A stretch of 64,000 nucleotides of DNA, from NCBI RefSeq assembly GCF_905233635.1, contig NZ_CAJODG010000002.1, positions 1 through 64,000 on the forward strand. Reading direction: 5' to 3'. This stretch comes from Selenomonas sp. AE3005. Lineage in GTDB: Bacteria > Bacillota > Negativicutes > Selenomonadales > Selenomonadaceae. The translations under genes were made by a program, and so were the position numbers. Shown piece by piece: positions 16,463 through 25,913 of the stretch. The notes under the pieces were generated by a model. It saw only the letters and a list, made by a program, of their open reading frames with translations. It did no database searches and was not told where the DNA came from. Position 1 is the first letter of the stretch. Each line of letters begins with the position of its first letter.

Positions 16463-17749
16463 ATGTCAACAGTAGTAGTTACAGGCACCCAGTGGGGCGA
16501 TGAAGGCAAGGGCAAAATCGTAGACTATCTGGCTCAGCAGGCTGATACGGTAGTCCGTTTTCAGGGCGGCAGCAATGCCGGTCATACTGTAGTGGTAGAT
16601 GGCGAGGCCTATAAGCTGCGTCTGATGCCCTCGGGGATTTTGTTCAAGGGTTCCCATTGTGTTGTTGGTAACGGTGTGGCTTTTGACCCGATGGTTATGC
16701 TGGAGGAAATGGACGGCCTGGCTGAACGCGGTATTGACCTGTCCGGCATCCGTATTTCCAACCGTGCCCATGTAGTTCTGCCGTATCATCGTCTGATGGA
16801 CGGTATTGGCGATGAGGCACGTGGCGACAATAAAATCGGCACCACTAAGCGCGGTATCGGCCCCTGCTATATGGACCGTGACAACCGCATTGGTATCCGC
16901 GTCTGCGATATGATGGACGAGGAAGAATTTGCCAAACGCCTCAAGGAAAACCTGGAAATCAAGAATAAGGAACTGAAACTGCTCTACGACCATGAGCCGC
17001 TGTCCTATGATGAAATCCTTAAGGAATATATGGGCTATGCCGAACGTCTGCGTCCCTATGTTTGCGACACCATTGCCCTGCTGAACGAGGAAATCAAGGC
17101 AGGCCGCAAGATTCTCTTTGAGGGTGCGCAGGCGACCATGCTAGATATCGACTATGGTACGTATCCGTATGTTACGGCATCCCATCCGATTTCCGGCGGT
17201 GTAGCCGTTGGTGCCGGTGTAGCGCCCAACAAGATTGACAAGGTTGTGGGTATCGTCAAGGCCTACTGCACCCGTGTCGGTGAAGGCCCCTTCCCCACGG
17301 AACAGCTCAACGCCATCGGCGAAAAAATCCGCGAAGAAGGCCATGAGTATGGTGTAGTTACGGGACGTCCCCGCCGTACGGGCTGGCTTGATGCCTGCGT
17401 AGTACGTTATGCCGGTCTTATCTCCGGTATCGACTATATGGCTGTAACGCGTCTCGATATTCTCGATAAATTCGAAGAAATCAAGATGTGCGTAGCCTAC
17501 AAGTACAAGGGCGAAATCCTCAATGAAATCCCGGCCAGCCTTAAAGTTCTGGCTGAGGTTGAACCGGTATACGAAACCTTTGCGGGCTGGAACACGGACA
17601 TCAGCAAGATTCGCAAGTACGAAGACCTGCCGGAAAACGCCAAGAAATACTTAGAGCGTATGGCAGAAGTAACCGGCATCAAGCTCGGTATCGTCTCCGT
17701 AGGCCCGAATCGTGATGAAACTATCGTACTGGCTAAAGATATATTCTAA
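16463..17749 (+). CDS. purA: Adenylosuccinate synthetase
   Basis: PurA joins IMP and aspartate with GTP to make adenylosuccinate, the substrate of PurB just upstream. The 428-residue protein has the N-terminal WGDEGKGKIVDYL motif with the catalytic Asp, GGSNAGHTVV, and the GTP-binding region TTKRGIGPCYMDR. The C-terminal SVGPNRDETI completes the family pattern. The length is normal. It is the second and last gene of the operon and ends converging on the esterase gene. Confidence 0.97.
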   Translation: MSTVVVTGTQWGDEGKGKIVDYLAQQADTVVRFQGGSNAGHTVVVDGEAYKLRLMPSGILFKGSHCVVGNGVAFDPMVMLEEMDGLAERGIDLSGIRISNRAHVVLPYHRLMDGIGDEARGDNKIGTTKRGIGPCYMDRDNRIGIRVCDMMDEEEFAKRLKENLEIKNKELKLLYDHEPLSYDEILKEYMGYAERLRPYVCDTIALLNEEIKAGRKILFEGAQATMLDIDYGTYPYVTASHPISGGVAVGAGVAPNKIDKVVGIVKAYCTRVGEGPFPTEQLNAIGEKIREEGHEYGVVTGRPRRTGWLDACVVRYAGLISGIDYMAVTRLDILDKFEEIKMCVAYKYKGEILNEIPASLKVLAEVEPVYETFAGWNTDISKIRKYEDLPENAKKYLERMAEVTGIKLGIVSVGPNRDETIVLAKDIF

Positions 17750-17755
17750 GGTTAT

Positions 17756-18868
17756 TTATTCCCATTCCATGATGGCGGCGATCTTGTCTTTGAGATACGC
17801 CGCTACTTTTATATGCCCCAGTATATTGGGATGGGTGCGCCCATCGGTATAGTCCTCGGGGGCGAGGAGCGGCGTTTTGTCGTTAAGCGGTACAAAATAT
17901 ATTTTGCTATCATGCTGCGCCTGTACACTGTCGGCTATCCAGGCGCGAATTTCTTTGGGCAGATGGGAAGGCAGCGGCTCCAGACAAATTATTCTGGCCT
18001 GGGGATTCATCTGCCGGATTTTCTGGAGCAGGGCATTGTAGGCAGTGCAAAATTCTGTTTTTGTTGGTTGGCGATGCGGATCGCTGAAGTCATTTGTCCC
18101 CAGAGCCACGATTACGGCATCTACGGGGAAATTACGGCTGTCCCATTCATGATTGGCCTTGCTGATGGCAGTGTGAAAGAAAGTCCAGCCATAGCGGTCA
18201 ATGGCGAGGGGCTTATCGCTGGGCCAGGGGTCAGCGTAGTTATGCACCACGCCACCGCCGGATTTTGCTACCACGCTCCAATCTGCATCTAAAAGACGGC
18301 TGAGCAGCGGAGCATAAGACATATTGCCATCTTCGGAAACATAATAATTCGAGCCGTTATAGGGCATTAAATTTATGGCTCCGGCGGTAATGGAATCACC
18401 CACGAATTCCAGCCGTCTCTTTTTGTTTGCAGGCGGTGCGACAAATTTGCCGCTCTGCTCCAAAATGAAGCCTTTGAACTCGCTGATGCCTGCCTGACCT
18501 TCGGTGGAGCGGACAAGGGTCACGAGGTGTTCCTTATCCTTGTCCAAGTCTTTGCCTAAGGTAAGAGGGCTGCTGCCTTTTACTTCCAAACGCTGAAAGG
18601 CTCTGCCGTCTATGCTGTACTCCCAGAACACTCCCTTGCCGGTTAAGTCTGCTCGCAGGTAACTGCTGCCGGTAAATTTAGCGCGAATATAGGTCGCGCC
18701 CTGTCCGGTCAGGGCTGTCTTATCCTTCATTTCCCAACGTCCATAATACCGGATAAAAGGCGAATCAGCAGCAAGGTGCATTGCTTCGCCAAAGGCACAT
18801 TCTGCCCCCGTAAGAATCAGGGACACATAAAAAATAGCTATCAGCGGTAAAGAAAATTTTTTGAACAT
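17756..18868 (-). CDS. Exported SGNH/GDSL esterase (CE2-like acetyl esterase)
   Basis: The 370-residue protein has a signal peptide (MFKKFSLPLIAIFYVSLILT), an N-terminal beta-sandwich at about 35-140, and an SGNH hydrolase domain. The catalytic blocks are EFVGDSITAG (Ser), GTNDFSDP (block III Asn), and DGRTHPNILGH (Asp-x-x-His type). This two-domain order is typical of CE2 carbohydrate esterases that deacetylate xylan and related glycans. Start 18868 is chosen because AGAGGTGA lies just before it and the signal peptide begins there. Neighbouring arabinose genes support a plant-polysaccharide role. Confidence 0.85.
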   Translation of the reverse strand: MFKKFSLPLIAIFYVSLILTGAECAFGEAMHLAADSPFIRYYGRWEMKDKTALTGQGATYIRAKFTGSSYLRADLTGKGVFWEYSIDGRAFQRLEVKGSSPLTLGKDLDKDKEHLVTLVRSTEGQAGISEFKGFILEQSGKFVAPPANKKRRLEFVGDSITAGAINLMPYNGSNYYVSEDGNMSYAPLLSRLLDADWSVVAKSGGGVVHNYADPWPSDKPLAIDRYGWTFFHTAISKANHEWDSRNFPVDAVIVALGTNDFSDPHRQPTKTEFCTAYNALLQKIRQMNPQARIICLEPLPSHLPKEIRAWIADSVQAQHDSKIYFVPLNDKTPLLAPEDYTDGRTHPNILGHIKVAAYLKDKIAAIMEWE

Positions 18869-19059
18869 AATATCACCTCTGGTCAGAATGTTCATCATAA
18901 ACGGTAGAAAACAACGTTGCTTATCGGTTGATGATGATTTTGCTCCTTGCCATAATGATACTATATAAAACAAAATATGTATATAATTTATACGGAAGGG
19001 CGGCTAAGTATGTTGGCTAACAAACTGGGGATAAAATGCAATAAAGAGCAATAAAGAAA

Positions 19060-19088
19060 TTGACAAAAACGGACGTGGATGTTATATT
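19060..19088 (+). promoter_or_regulatory. Sigma-A promoter of the kinase-araA operon
   Basis: TTGACA (19060-19065) and TATATT (19083-19088) are separated by 17 bases. A palindromic operator begins 12 bases after the -10 box. Nothing else was seen in the 343-base gap from 18869 to 19211 apart from the divergent promoter area of the esterase. Confidence 0.8.
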
Positions 19089-19099
19089 TAAGGTGTAAA

Positions 19100-19113
19100 T
19101 GTGCTCGAACACA
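19100..19113. promoter_or_regulatory. LacI-type operator, site 1
   Basis: TGTGCTCGAACACA is a 13-of-14 match to the palindrome TGTGCTCGAGCACA. It covers the transcription start region of the kinase-araA operon, where a repressor would block initiation. Related sites lie at 27012 and 27118. Confidence 0.6.
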
Positions 19114-19211
19114 AATTGTTGTGCAGCTGAGACAGGCGGCGGTGGCGCTATATCGCCCTCCGTCTGTAGTTATGATGGTTAAGCTGTTTCCAAATGATTG
19201 GGGGGCTATTG

Positions 19212-20822
19212 ATGGAGCTTATGAAGAATGCAGCCAGCATTGAAAACGGTGAAACGGCTCTGGGGATAGAGCTGGGGTCAACGCGAATCAAAGCTGTGCT
19301 CGTAAACAGAGATTGCGAAACACTGGCGTCGGCCAGTTACGAATGGGAAAATCAGCTGGTGGACGGCATCTGGACGTATGACCTCGACCGCGCCTGGACG
19401 GGAATACAGACGTGTTTTGCGCAGGTGGCGGCCGATGTGCACAGCCGCTATCATACAGCCTTGACGAAAATTGGTTCTATCGGTGTCAGTGCCATGATGC
19501 ATGGCTACCTGCCCTTTGACAAGGACGGCAGGCAGCTGGCAGGGTTCCGCACCTGGCGCAACAATATAACCGGTGAGGCGGCAGAGGCGCTGACGCAGGA
19601 GTTTTCCTTCAATATTCCCCAGCGCTGGAGTATTGCTCATCTCTATCAGGCTATTCTGAATGGCGAGGAGCATGTGGGCAGAATTCATTTTCTGACGACG
19701 CTGGCTGGCTATATTCATTGGAAATTGTCGGGGGAAAAGATTCTGGGGATAGGCGATGCCTCCGGCATGTTTCCGATTGACAGTGCGACGGGTGACTATG
19801 ATGCAGTGATGCTGGAGAAGTTTGCTCAGCTGGCTAAGGTGCAGCCCTACAGCTGGAATCTCAAAGATATTCTGCCGCAGGTACGTAAGGCCGGTGAATC
19901 GGCCGGTGTTTTGACCGCAGAGGGTGCTAAGCTCCTTGACCCGTCAGGCAGCCTGGAAGGCGGCAGCCTGATGGCACCGCCGGAAGGTGATGCTGGCACA
20001 GGCATGGTCGGCACCAACAGCGTGCGCCAACGCACAGGTAATATTTCTGTGGGAACGTCTGCTTTTTCGATGAATGTCCTCGATAAGCCGCTTAAAGCCG
20101 TACATCGGGATATCGATATGGTGACAACCCCGGACGGTGCTCCTGTAGCCATGGTGCATACGAACAATTGTTCGTCAGACCTCAATGCCTGGGTGTCGTT
20201 GTTCGGTGAGTTTGCTGATGTCATGGGGCACAGCCTCAAACCGGATAAATTATATGGCCTGCTGTTCAATCAGACGCGGCTGGCCGATAAGGATGCCGGC
20301 GGCCTGTTGAATTACAGCTGCCTGTCCGGCGAGAATATCACCCGGGTGGAGCAGGGACGGCCACTGTTCCTGCGGACGCCGCATAGCCGTATGAATCTGG
20401 CCAATTTCATGCTGGCGCAGTTATACGCGTCTTTTGCACCGCTTAAAATAGGCATGGACATTCTCGTGCGCGAGGAAGGTGTAAAGACCGATGTGATGAT
20501 TGCGCAGGGCGGTTTGTTCCAGACACCGGTTATTGGCCAGCAGGTTTTGGCTGATGCGTTGAACATTCCCATTACGGTTATGAAAACTGCCGGTGAGGGC
20601 GGCCCGTGGGGCATGGCGGTGCTGGCGGTGTTTGCCAAGTGGGGCGCAGCTGAAGAGTCGTTGCCAGACTTCCTTGATAAGCATGTATTCTGTCAGCCCG
20701 AGAGTACAACTCTTACGCCTGATGAGCAGGGCGTGGCTGGCTGTCAGGCGTTCATCAAGGCATATCAGGCAGGCTTGGCTGTGGAAAAAGAGGCTGGGAC
20801 TGCGGTTAAGGAGCAGTCCTGA
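19212..20822 (+). CDS. FGGY-family carbohydrate kinase, probable L-ribulokinase
   Basis: The 536-residue protein has the two-domain FGGY sugar-kinase pattern: phosphate-binding GIELGSTRIKAVLV at the N-terminus, MMHGYLPFD, and GNISVGTSAFSM and AQGGLFQTPVIGQQVLADAL in the second half. It lies directly before araA, which makes L-ribulose, so phosphorylation of L-ribulose is the natural role. Its sequence is not of the classical AraB type as I know it, so this is an inference from context. The start at 19212 uses the G-rich site GGGGGG; 19194 is an alternative. Confidence 0.82.
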   Translation: MELMKNAASIENGETALGIELGSTRIKAVLVNRDCETLASASYEWENQLVDGIWTYDLDRAWTGIQTCFAQVAADVHSRYHTALTKIGSIGVSAMMHGYLPFDKDGRQLAGFRTWRNNITGEAAEALTQEFSFNIPQRWSIAHLYQAILNGEEHVGRIHFLTTLAGYIHWKLSGEKILGIGDASGMFPIDSATGDYDAVMLEKFAQLAKVQPYSWNLKDILPQVRKAGESAGVLTAEGAKLLDPSGSLEGGSLMAPPEGDAGTGMVGTNSVRQRTGNISVGTSAFSMNVLDKPLKAVHRDIDMVTTPDGAPVAMVHTNNCSSDLNAWVSLFGEFADVMGHSLKPDKLYGLLFNQTRLADKDAGGLLNYSCLSGENITRVEQGRPLFLRTPHSRMNLANFMLAQLYASFAPLKIGMDILVREEGVKTDVMIAQGGLFQTPVIGQQVLADALNIPITVMKTAGEGGPWGMAVLAVFAKWGAAEESLPDFLDKHVFCQPESTTLTPDEQGVAGCQAFIKAYQAGLAVEKEAGTAVKEQS

Positions 20823-20930
20823 CGGTAGAAGTTATTATGCCGCTGTCAGGCACTTGTGTAAGGAGAAAAGGCGGTGCCTTGCACTGCTGAATGTATGATA
20901 TATTTTTATTAACTGGAGGGACGTATTATC

Positions 20931-22355
20931 ATGTTGAAAACAAATGATTACGAATTTTGGTTTGTGGCAGGCAGTCAGTTCCTTTATGGTGAGGAGCAGC
21001 TCAAAAATGTGGCGCGTGATGCGCAGGACATCGTTGATAAACTGAACGCCAGTGGCAAACTGCCTTATAAAGTGGTCTGCAAAGGTGTTATGACCACGGC
21101 TGATGGTATTACCCAGTTTATGAAGGACGTCAACTATCATGATGAAGTAGCCGGTGTCATCACCTGGATGCACACGTTCTCCCCGGCCAAGAACTGGATT
21201 CGTGGCACTAAACTGCTGCAGAAACCGCTGCTGCACCTGGCAACGCAGTACCTGAATGAAATTCCCTACGCAACGATTGATTTTGACTATATGAATCTTA
21301 ATCAGAGTGCTCATGGTGACCGTGAGTATGGCTATCTTAATGCTCGTCTGGGTATCAACAATAAGATTGTCTATGGCTGGTGGGGCGATGAGGAAGTACA
21401 GCGTGAAGTCGCAGACTGGCAGGATGTAGCTGTAGCTTACAATGAAAGTTTCAAGATTCGTGTCTGCCGGTTCGGTGATACGATGCGTGATGTGGCTGTT
21501 ACCGAAGGCGATAAGGTCGAGGCACAGATTCAGCTGGGCTGGACAGTAGATTACTGGCCGGTGGGTGAACTCGTCGATGTCGTGGATGCCGTTGATGAGA
21601 AGGATATCGATGCTGAATATGAAAAACTCAAAGCCGAATATGATTTGAACGTGCAGGATAACAGCGAAGAAAAGTTTACGGAATCAGTCCGTTATCAGCT
21701 GCGTGAGTATCTGGGAATCAAGAAATTCCTTGATGACCGTGGGTATACTGCGTTCTGCACCAACTTCCAGGATTTAAAGGGCCTCAAACAGCTGCCGGGG
21801 CTGGCTGCCCAGCTGCTGATGCGTGATGGCTACGGCTTTGGCGCTGAAGGTGACTGGAAACATGCAGCGCTCACGCGCCTGTTGAAGGTTATGGCACACA
21901 ATGACCGTACGGTATTTATGGAAGACTATACCCTTGACCTGCGCAAGGGGCATGAGGCCATCTTAGGGGCGCACATGCTTGAGGTAGACCCGACCATTGC
22001 CAGCGATAAACCCAAGGTAGAAGTACATCCGCTGGATATTGGCGGCAAGGATGACCCGGCGCGTCTGGTATTTACAGGTGCCGACGGGGCGGCTGTTGAT
22101 GTTACGGTGGCTGACTTCCGTGAAGGTTTCCGTCTGATTTACTATCCGGTGGACTGCCGCAAAGCTGAGGCGGAAACGCCGCACCTGCCGGTAGCTAAGC
22201 AGCTCTGGACGCCGACGGTGGGCCTTAAGGAAGGTTCTACAGCCTGGATTCAGGCCGGCGGTGGACACCATACGGTACTGAGCTTTAGCCTGACTACGGA
22301 GCAGATTCGTGAGCTGGGTATTATGCTGGGCATGGATATTGTGGAAATCTGCTAA
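20931..22355 (+). CDS. araA: L-arabinose isomerase
   Basis: AraA converts L-arabinose to L-ribulose. The 474-residue protein starts MLKTNDYEFWFVAGSQFLYG, the family N-terminus, and has the ITWMHTFSPAKNWIRG segment. The metal-site region includes TNFQDLKGLKQLPGLAAQ and GHEAILGAHMLEVDP. The length is normal. It follows the kinase by 108 bases and is followed by a strong terminator. No araD (ribulose-phosphate epimerase) is in the window. Confidence 0.96.
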   Translation: MLKTNDYEFWFVAGSQFLYGEEQLKNVARDAQDIVDKLNASGKLPYKVVCKGVMTTADGITQFMKDVNYHDEVAGVITWMHTFSPAKNWIRGTKLLQKPLLHLATQYLNEIPYATIDFDYMNLNQSAHGDREYGYLNARLGINNKIVYGWWGDEEVQREVADWQDVAVAYNESFKIRVCRFGDTMRDVAVTEGDKVEAQIQLGWTVDYWPVGELVDVVDAVDEKDIDAEYEKLKAEYDLNVQDNSEEKFTESVRYQLREYLGIKKFLDDRGYTAFCTNFQDLKGLKQLPGLAAQLLMRDGYGFGAEGDWKHAALTRLLKVMAHNDRTVFMEDYTLDLRKGHEAILGAHMLEVDPTIASDKPKVEVHPLDIGGKDDPARLVFTGADGAAVDVTVADFREGFRLIYYPVDCRKAEAETPHLPVAKQLWTPTVGLKEGSTAWIQAGGGHHTVLSFSLTTEQIRELGIMLGMDIVEIC

Positions 22356-22394
22356 TAAGCAGAAAAATAGACATATTTTTAATGCGATAAAATG

Positions 22395-22450
22395 AAAAGC
22401 TCCTGTGGTGACAGACAGTAAACAACCTGTGTCATAACAGGAGCTTTTTC
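22395..22450 (+). terminator. Intrinsic terminator of the araA operon
   Basis: AAGCTCCTGT and ACAGGAGCTT form the outer stem, with an inner TGACA/TGTCA pair, followed by TTTTT. It lies about 40 bases after the araA stop codon. Confidence 0.88.
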
Positions 22451-22561
22451 GTGTTTTTTTCGCAGCTGTGCGAAAATGGCAGGTTTTTAGCTCACTGATG
22501 TCGAAATTTTCAGCATGCAATATGATGTCGGAATAAGTGCTGTAGTGGTAAGGTGATATTC

Positions 22562-24157
22562 ATGCGCAGCAGAAAAAATGAACGGTTTATAAAACTGCTC
22601 TCCATCTTTGCTATCATTGTACTGACGGCGGTGGTGGGGCATATTGTGTCTATCTCGTCCTACAACAGCAGGGTGCATATTACACAGGGAGCCGACCAAA
22701 ATCGTGAATCTTATATATTGCTGGATAAGCGGACAGATACAACCAGTGCCTGGGTGAAAAGGGATTTTGACCTAAATGGGCAGAAGGTGAATCTGTCAGG
22801 GCAGATTTTTGACGGTGCCCTGAAAAATAAGGCCGTGGATGAGCTGTCATCCTGGCGTCTTACCCTGCGCTTTCACGGTGACTGTTTTCTGAATAATGCC
22901 TGGTGCGGCCGGGTGGAAATCCATCAGGGCGTGGCAGCGGGGAAGGAAAAGGTGCAAACCCTTGACCTCAGGCACTGCAAGCGGACGGATATCGAGCTGG
23001 ACTATGTGGATGACAGCGAACTGTTGATACCCCTGAAGGAGGGGGATTATCTGGTATATTATCCCTCAGCTGCGGACCGGGAAGTGCCTGTGCAGGCCGG
23101 GGGCAGTCTGGAAATGGGGTTGATTTTTTACTATCTGGGAACACTGGACCTTTCTGATTATGATATTGTGTACAGTTACCACAAGAGTTTTACAGATGGG
23201 GCGGAGTTCTATCTGATTCTGACGTTGGTCATTTTGTGGCTGGCGGCCTTTGGGGCTATATTAGTGTCGTCCTATGCCTATCGTAAGGGTATGGCAGAAA
23301 TGGAACACAGGAAAATCGGCATTTCCTATATGGCAGTGATTTATGATTTTATCTGTATTGTGGATTTAGTAAATGACGAACTCATTCAAGTATCCGGAGG
23401 CATTCCAACCCAGTATAATTCAAGCAGGAACAGCAGTGTGGCAGACCGGCTGAAACAGATTTTTATGGCGGATATTGCCAAGGAATATGTGGAGTCGCTG
23501 GAAGAATTTTTGGATATAACAACCATATCACAGCGGCTGGAAGGGAAAAGTCTGGCCTTTGAATACATGACCCAGGATGGACGCTGTTTTATGCTCAGGA
23601 TCTTCTCCATGGAGCATGAACCTGGCCATACTGTGGAGCGGGTTATCTTTGCCATGAGAAATATTGATGAAGAGCGCAATAAAATGCTGGCCTTGCAGGA
23701 AAAAGACCGGGCAGAAGAAGTGGAACAGGCAGAGCTGGAGGCGTATTCTGTCCGTGAACTTCTGGAATCTGTGGCTGCTGATATAAAGGCTGCGGCTGGG
23801 GACGGCGGTTTCGTATTGGAAACGGATATCAGTCCGAATCTGCCCTATTTGGTACTGGGTGATCCCCGTAAACTGCGGCTGGCGCTGTTCAGTCTGGCCC
23901 TGCGCTACATTGTGCCCCGAGCTGGCGGAAAGTTATCGCTGGCGGTTTATGGTAAAGCCAAAGAAGGGGTATGTCATCTATTGTTCTCCTTAAAGGGCCG
24001 TGTGTCAGCAGGCGTGCAGGAGGGGCTTGATGTCCTGTGCCAGAACATGGCGGAGGAAACGTTGCTCATGCTGCCGGCTGAACTGTCTGTTTTGTGTAAT
24101 GATGATGGAGAGCGCGAGTATTATTTCGAGCTTGATCAGGAGATTTGTGACAAATGA
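22562..24157 (+). CDS. Membrane sensor with degenerate histidine-kinase ATPase domain
   Basis: The 531-residue protein has an N-terminal membrane helix (LLSIFAIIVLTAVVGHIV), an extracytoplasmic domain of about 180 residues, a second helix (FYLILTLVILWLAAFGAILV), a PAS-like domain at about 265-370, a coiled linker, and a C-terminal region like a HATPase domain. The N-box position reads DPRKLRLALFSLALRYIV and lacks the usual Asn residues, and no DxGxG motif is present, so kinase activity is unlikely. The gene overlaps the HD-GYP gene by four bases (ATGA), so the two products probably work together. The start at 22562 follows AAGGTGAT. Confidence 0.8.
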   Translation: MRSRKNERFIKLLSIFAIIVLTAVVGHIVSISSYNSRVHITQGADQNRESYILLDKRTDTTSAWVKRDFDLNGQKVNLSGQIFDGALKNKAVDELSSWRLTLRFHGDCFLNNAWCGRVEIHQGVAAGKEKVQTLDLRHCKRTDIELDYVDDSELLIPLKEGDYLVYYPSAADREVPVQAGGSLEMGLIFYYLGTLDLSDYDIVYSYHKSFTDGAEFYLILTLVILWLAAFGAILVSSYAYRKGMAEMEHRKIGISYMAVIYDFICIVDLVNDELIQVSGGIPTQYNSSRNSSVADRLKQIFMADIAKEYVESLEEFLDITTISQRLEGKSLAFEYMTQDGRCFMLRIFSMEHEPGHTVERVIFAMRNIDEERNKMLALQEKDRAEEVEQAELEAYSVRELLESVAADIKAAAGDGGFVLETDISPNLPYLVLGDPRKLRLALFSLALRYIVPRAGGKLSLAVYGKAKEGVCHLLFSLKGRVSAGVQEGLDVLCQNMAEETLLMLPAELSVLCNDDGEREYYFELDQEICDK

Positions 24158-25851
24158 TGACCGTTATTTACGGCACCATGCTCTTTGTGTCCATTGTGGT
24201 GCTTATATATCTGGCGCAAAAGGAATATGAACATACAGATATCTATCAGTGGACCATGGTACTCATCATAACTGTGGTCATCACGGCCCACTGGCTGATG
24301 TCACAGGTGACAACGGCAGAGGGAGCATACTTACTGCAATGCTTTGCCTATTTTGACAGCACCTATCTGTTTAGTGTGCTGATTATCTACCTGTTGCATA
24401 TTATGGGGATCAGGGTTTGGCCCGGGGTGAAGATTGCACTGTTTGGGATGGCCTCGATACATGTGCTCATCATCTTTTTCAGCTATCATACAGAACTGTA
24501 TTACAGCGGCATCAATCTGGTGGAAACCAGCATGGGGACGGCGGTACATTTTATGCCAGGACCGTTGAAAGGCCTGCACACGGCGTATATGGTCATTATG
24601 CTGGGTGCCCTGCTTGCTGTTATGTGGCTGGCTGTACAGCGCCGGGGGGCATATCCCCGTTGGCATTTTGCGGCCTATCTCATGCTGCCGCTGCTTACGA
24701 TTGTGATATATGGCGTGGAAATGATGCTGGATACAGGCTTTTCCTACAGGCCGGTGTTTTATGGTCTTGGGGCGGTGATGATTGCCTTTCAGTATGACAA
24801 GGCGCATGCCTATGATATAGGCTTTTTGATGGCCGAGGTGCATAAGGAGGAGGCAGGCAAAGGGTATCTGGCGATTACGCCCCGCGGAAATTATCTGTGC
24901 AGCAACAGGCTGTGCAAGGAGTTTCTGCCAATGCTGGCTAAATTGAAAGTTGATGAAAGATTGCCGGAGGATGACCGGCTGGCGCAAAAAATCCTGAAAC
25001 TCGTGGAGTACTATGAAAAAGGCTATACGCAGCGTATCAAGTACAGGCTGGGGGAAATGACCTGTATGGCTGCGATTACCTCCCTGAGCTTTGGCAGCAG
25101 CAACGGGCGGCTGGGCTATATCATTGAAATCTATGATGGCACCGAGGAACAGAATAATCTGGATATCATGGCAGATTTCAATCGCAGCCTCAATGAGGAA
25201 GTAAAGGAGAAAACCAGAAACATCAAGGAAATACAACGCAAAGTGGTTTTGGGCATGGCTGAGCTCATCGATAACCGGGATAGCAATACTGGCGGTCATG
25301 TACGGCGCACCAGTGATATCATCAGCATCATCGTGGATGAGATTCTGCGGCAGGGAAAATTCCAGCTGACAGAGCAGCAGGGACGGGATATCATACGTTC
25401 GGCGCCAACGCATGATATCGGGAAGATTACCATCGATAATAGTATTCTTAACAAGCCCGGCAGGTTCACGGAGGAGGAGTATGCCATAATGAAAACTCAT
25501 TCCACCAAAAGCGGTGAGATGGTGAAAATTCTGCTGGCCGGGGTGGAACAGGAACGTTTTGTCGAGGTGGCCTACAATGTGGCCAGATACCATCACGAAC
25601 GCTGGGACGGCAAGGGCTATCCTGAAGGTCTGGTGGGCAGTATGATTCCCCTCGAGGCCAGAATTATGGCTGTAGCTGATGTATATGACGCCTTAGTGAG
25701 TAAGCGCGTCTACAAGGAACCCATGAGTTTTGAAAAAAGTGCCGCCATCATGTGTGAGGGCATGGGCACTCAGTTTGACCCCAAACTGAAAGAGATATTT
25801 CTGGGCTGCCGGGAGTCGCTGGAGCAGTATTATTTACAGAACGACAGGTGA
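24154..25851 (+). CDS. HD-GYP domain protein with 7TM-like sensor (c-di-GMP phosphodiesterase)
   Basis: The 565-residue protein has seven or so hydrophobic segments in residues 1-210 (histidine-kinase 7TM-like), a PAS-like linker, and an HD-GYP domain at about 365-555. The domain has THDIGKITIDNSIL (HD), HHERWDGKGYPEGL (the GYP motif), and AVADVYDAL. The catalytic residues appear intact, so it should hydrolyse cyclic di-GMP at the inner membrane. It is coupled by a four-base overlap to the upstream pseudokinase-like sensor. A terminator follows at 25862. Confidence 0.88.
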   Translation: MMTVIYGTMLFVSIVVLIYLAQKEYEHTDIYQWTMVLIITVVITAHWLMSQVTTAEGAYLLQCFAYFDSTYLFSVLIIYLLHIMGIRVWPGVKIALFGMASIHVLIIFFSYHTELYYSGINLVETSMGTAVHFMPGPLKGLHTAYMVIMLGALLAVMWLAVQRRGAYPRWHFAAYLMLPLLTIVIYGVEMMLDTGFSYRPVFYGLGAVMIAFQYDKAHAYDIGFLMAEVHKEEAGKGYLAITPRGNYLCSNRLCKEFLPMLAKLKVDERLPEDDRLAQKILKLVEYYEKGYTQRIKYRLGEMTCMAAITSLSFGSSNGRLGYIIEIYDGTEEQNNLDIMADFNRSLNEEVKEKTRNIKEIQRKVVLGMAELIDNRDSNTGGHVRRTSDIISIIVDEILRQGKFQLTEQQGRDIIRSAPTHDIGKITIDNSILNKPGRFTEEEYAIMKTHSTKSGEMVKILLAGVEQERFVEVAYNVARYHHERWDGKGYPEGLVGSMIPLEARIMAVADVYDALVSKRVYKEPMSFEKSAAIMCEGMGTQFDPKLKEIFLGCRESLEQYYLQNDR

Positions 25852-25861
25852 GTACATAAAT

Positions 25862-25913
25862 AAACGGAGCTGAGCGAAAATGCGTTGGCAATTCGTCTCA
25901 GCTCCGTTTTTAT
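25862..25913. terminator. Bidirectional intrinsic terminator
   Basis: AAACGGAGCTGAG (25862-25874) pairs perfectly with CTCAGCTCCGTTT (25897-25909). It sits between the HD-GYP gene and the convergent lacI-family gene, overlapping the stop codon of the latter. Confidence 0.9.
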
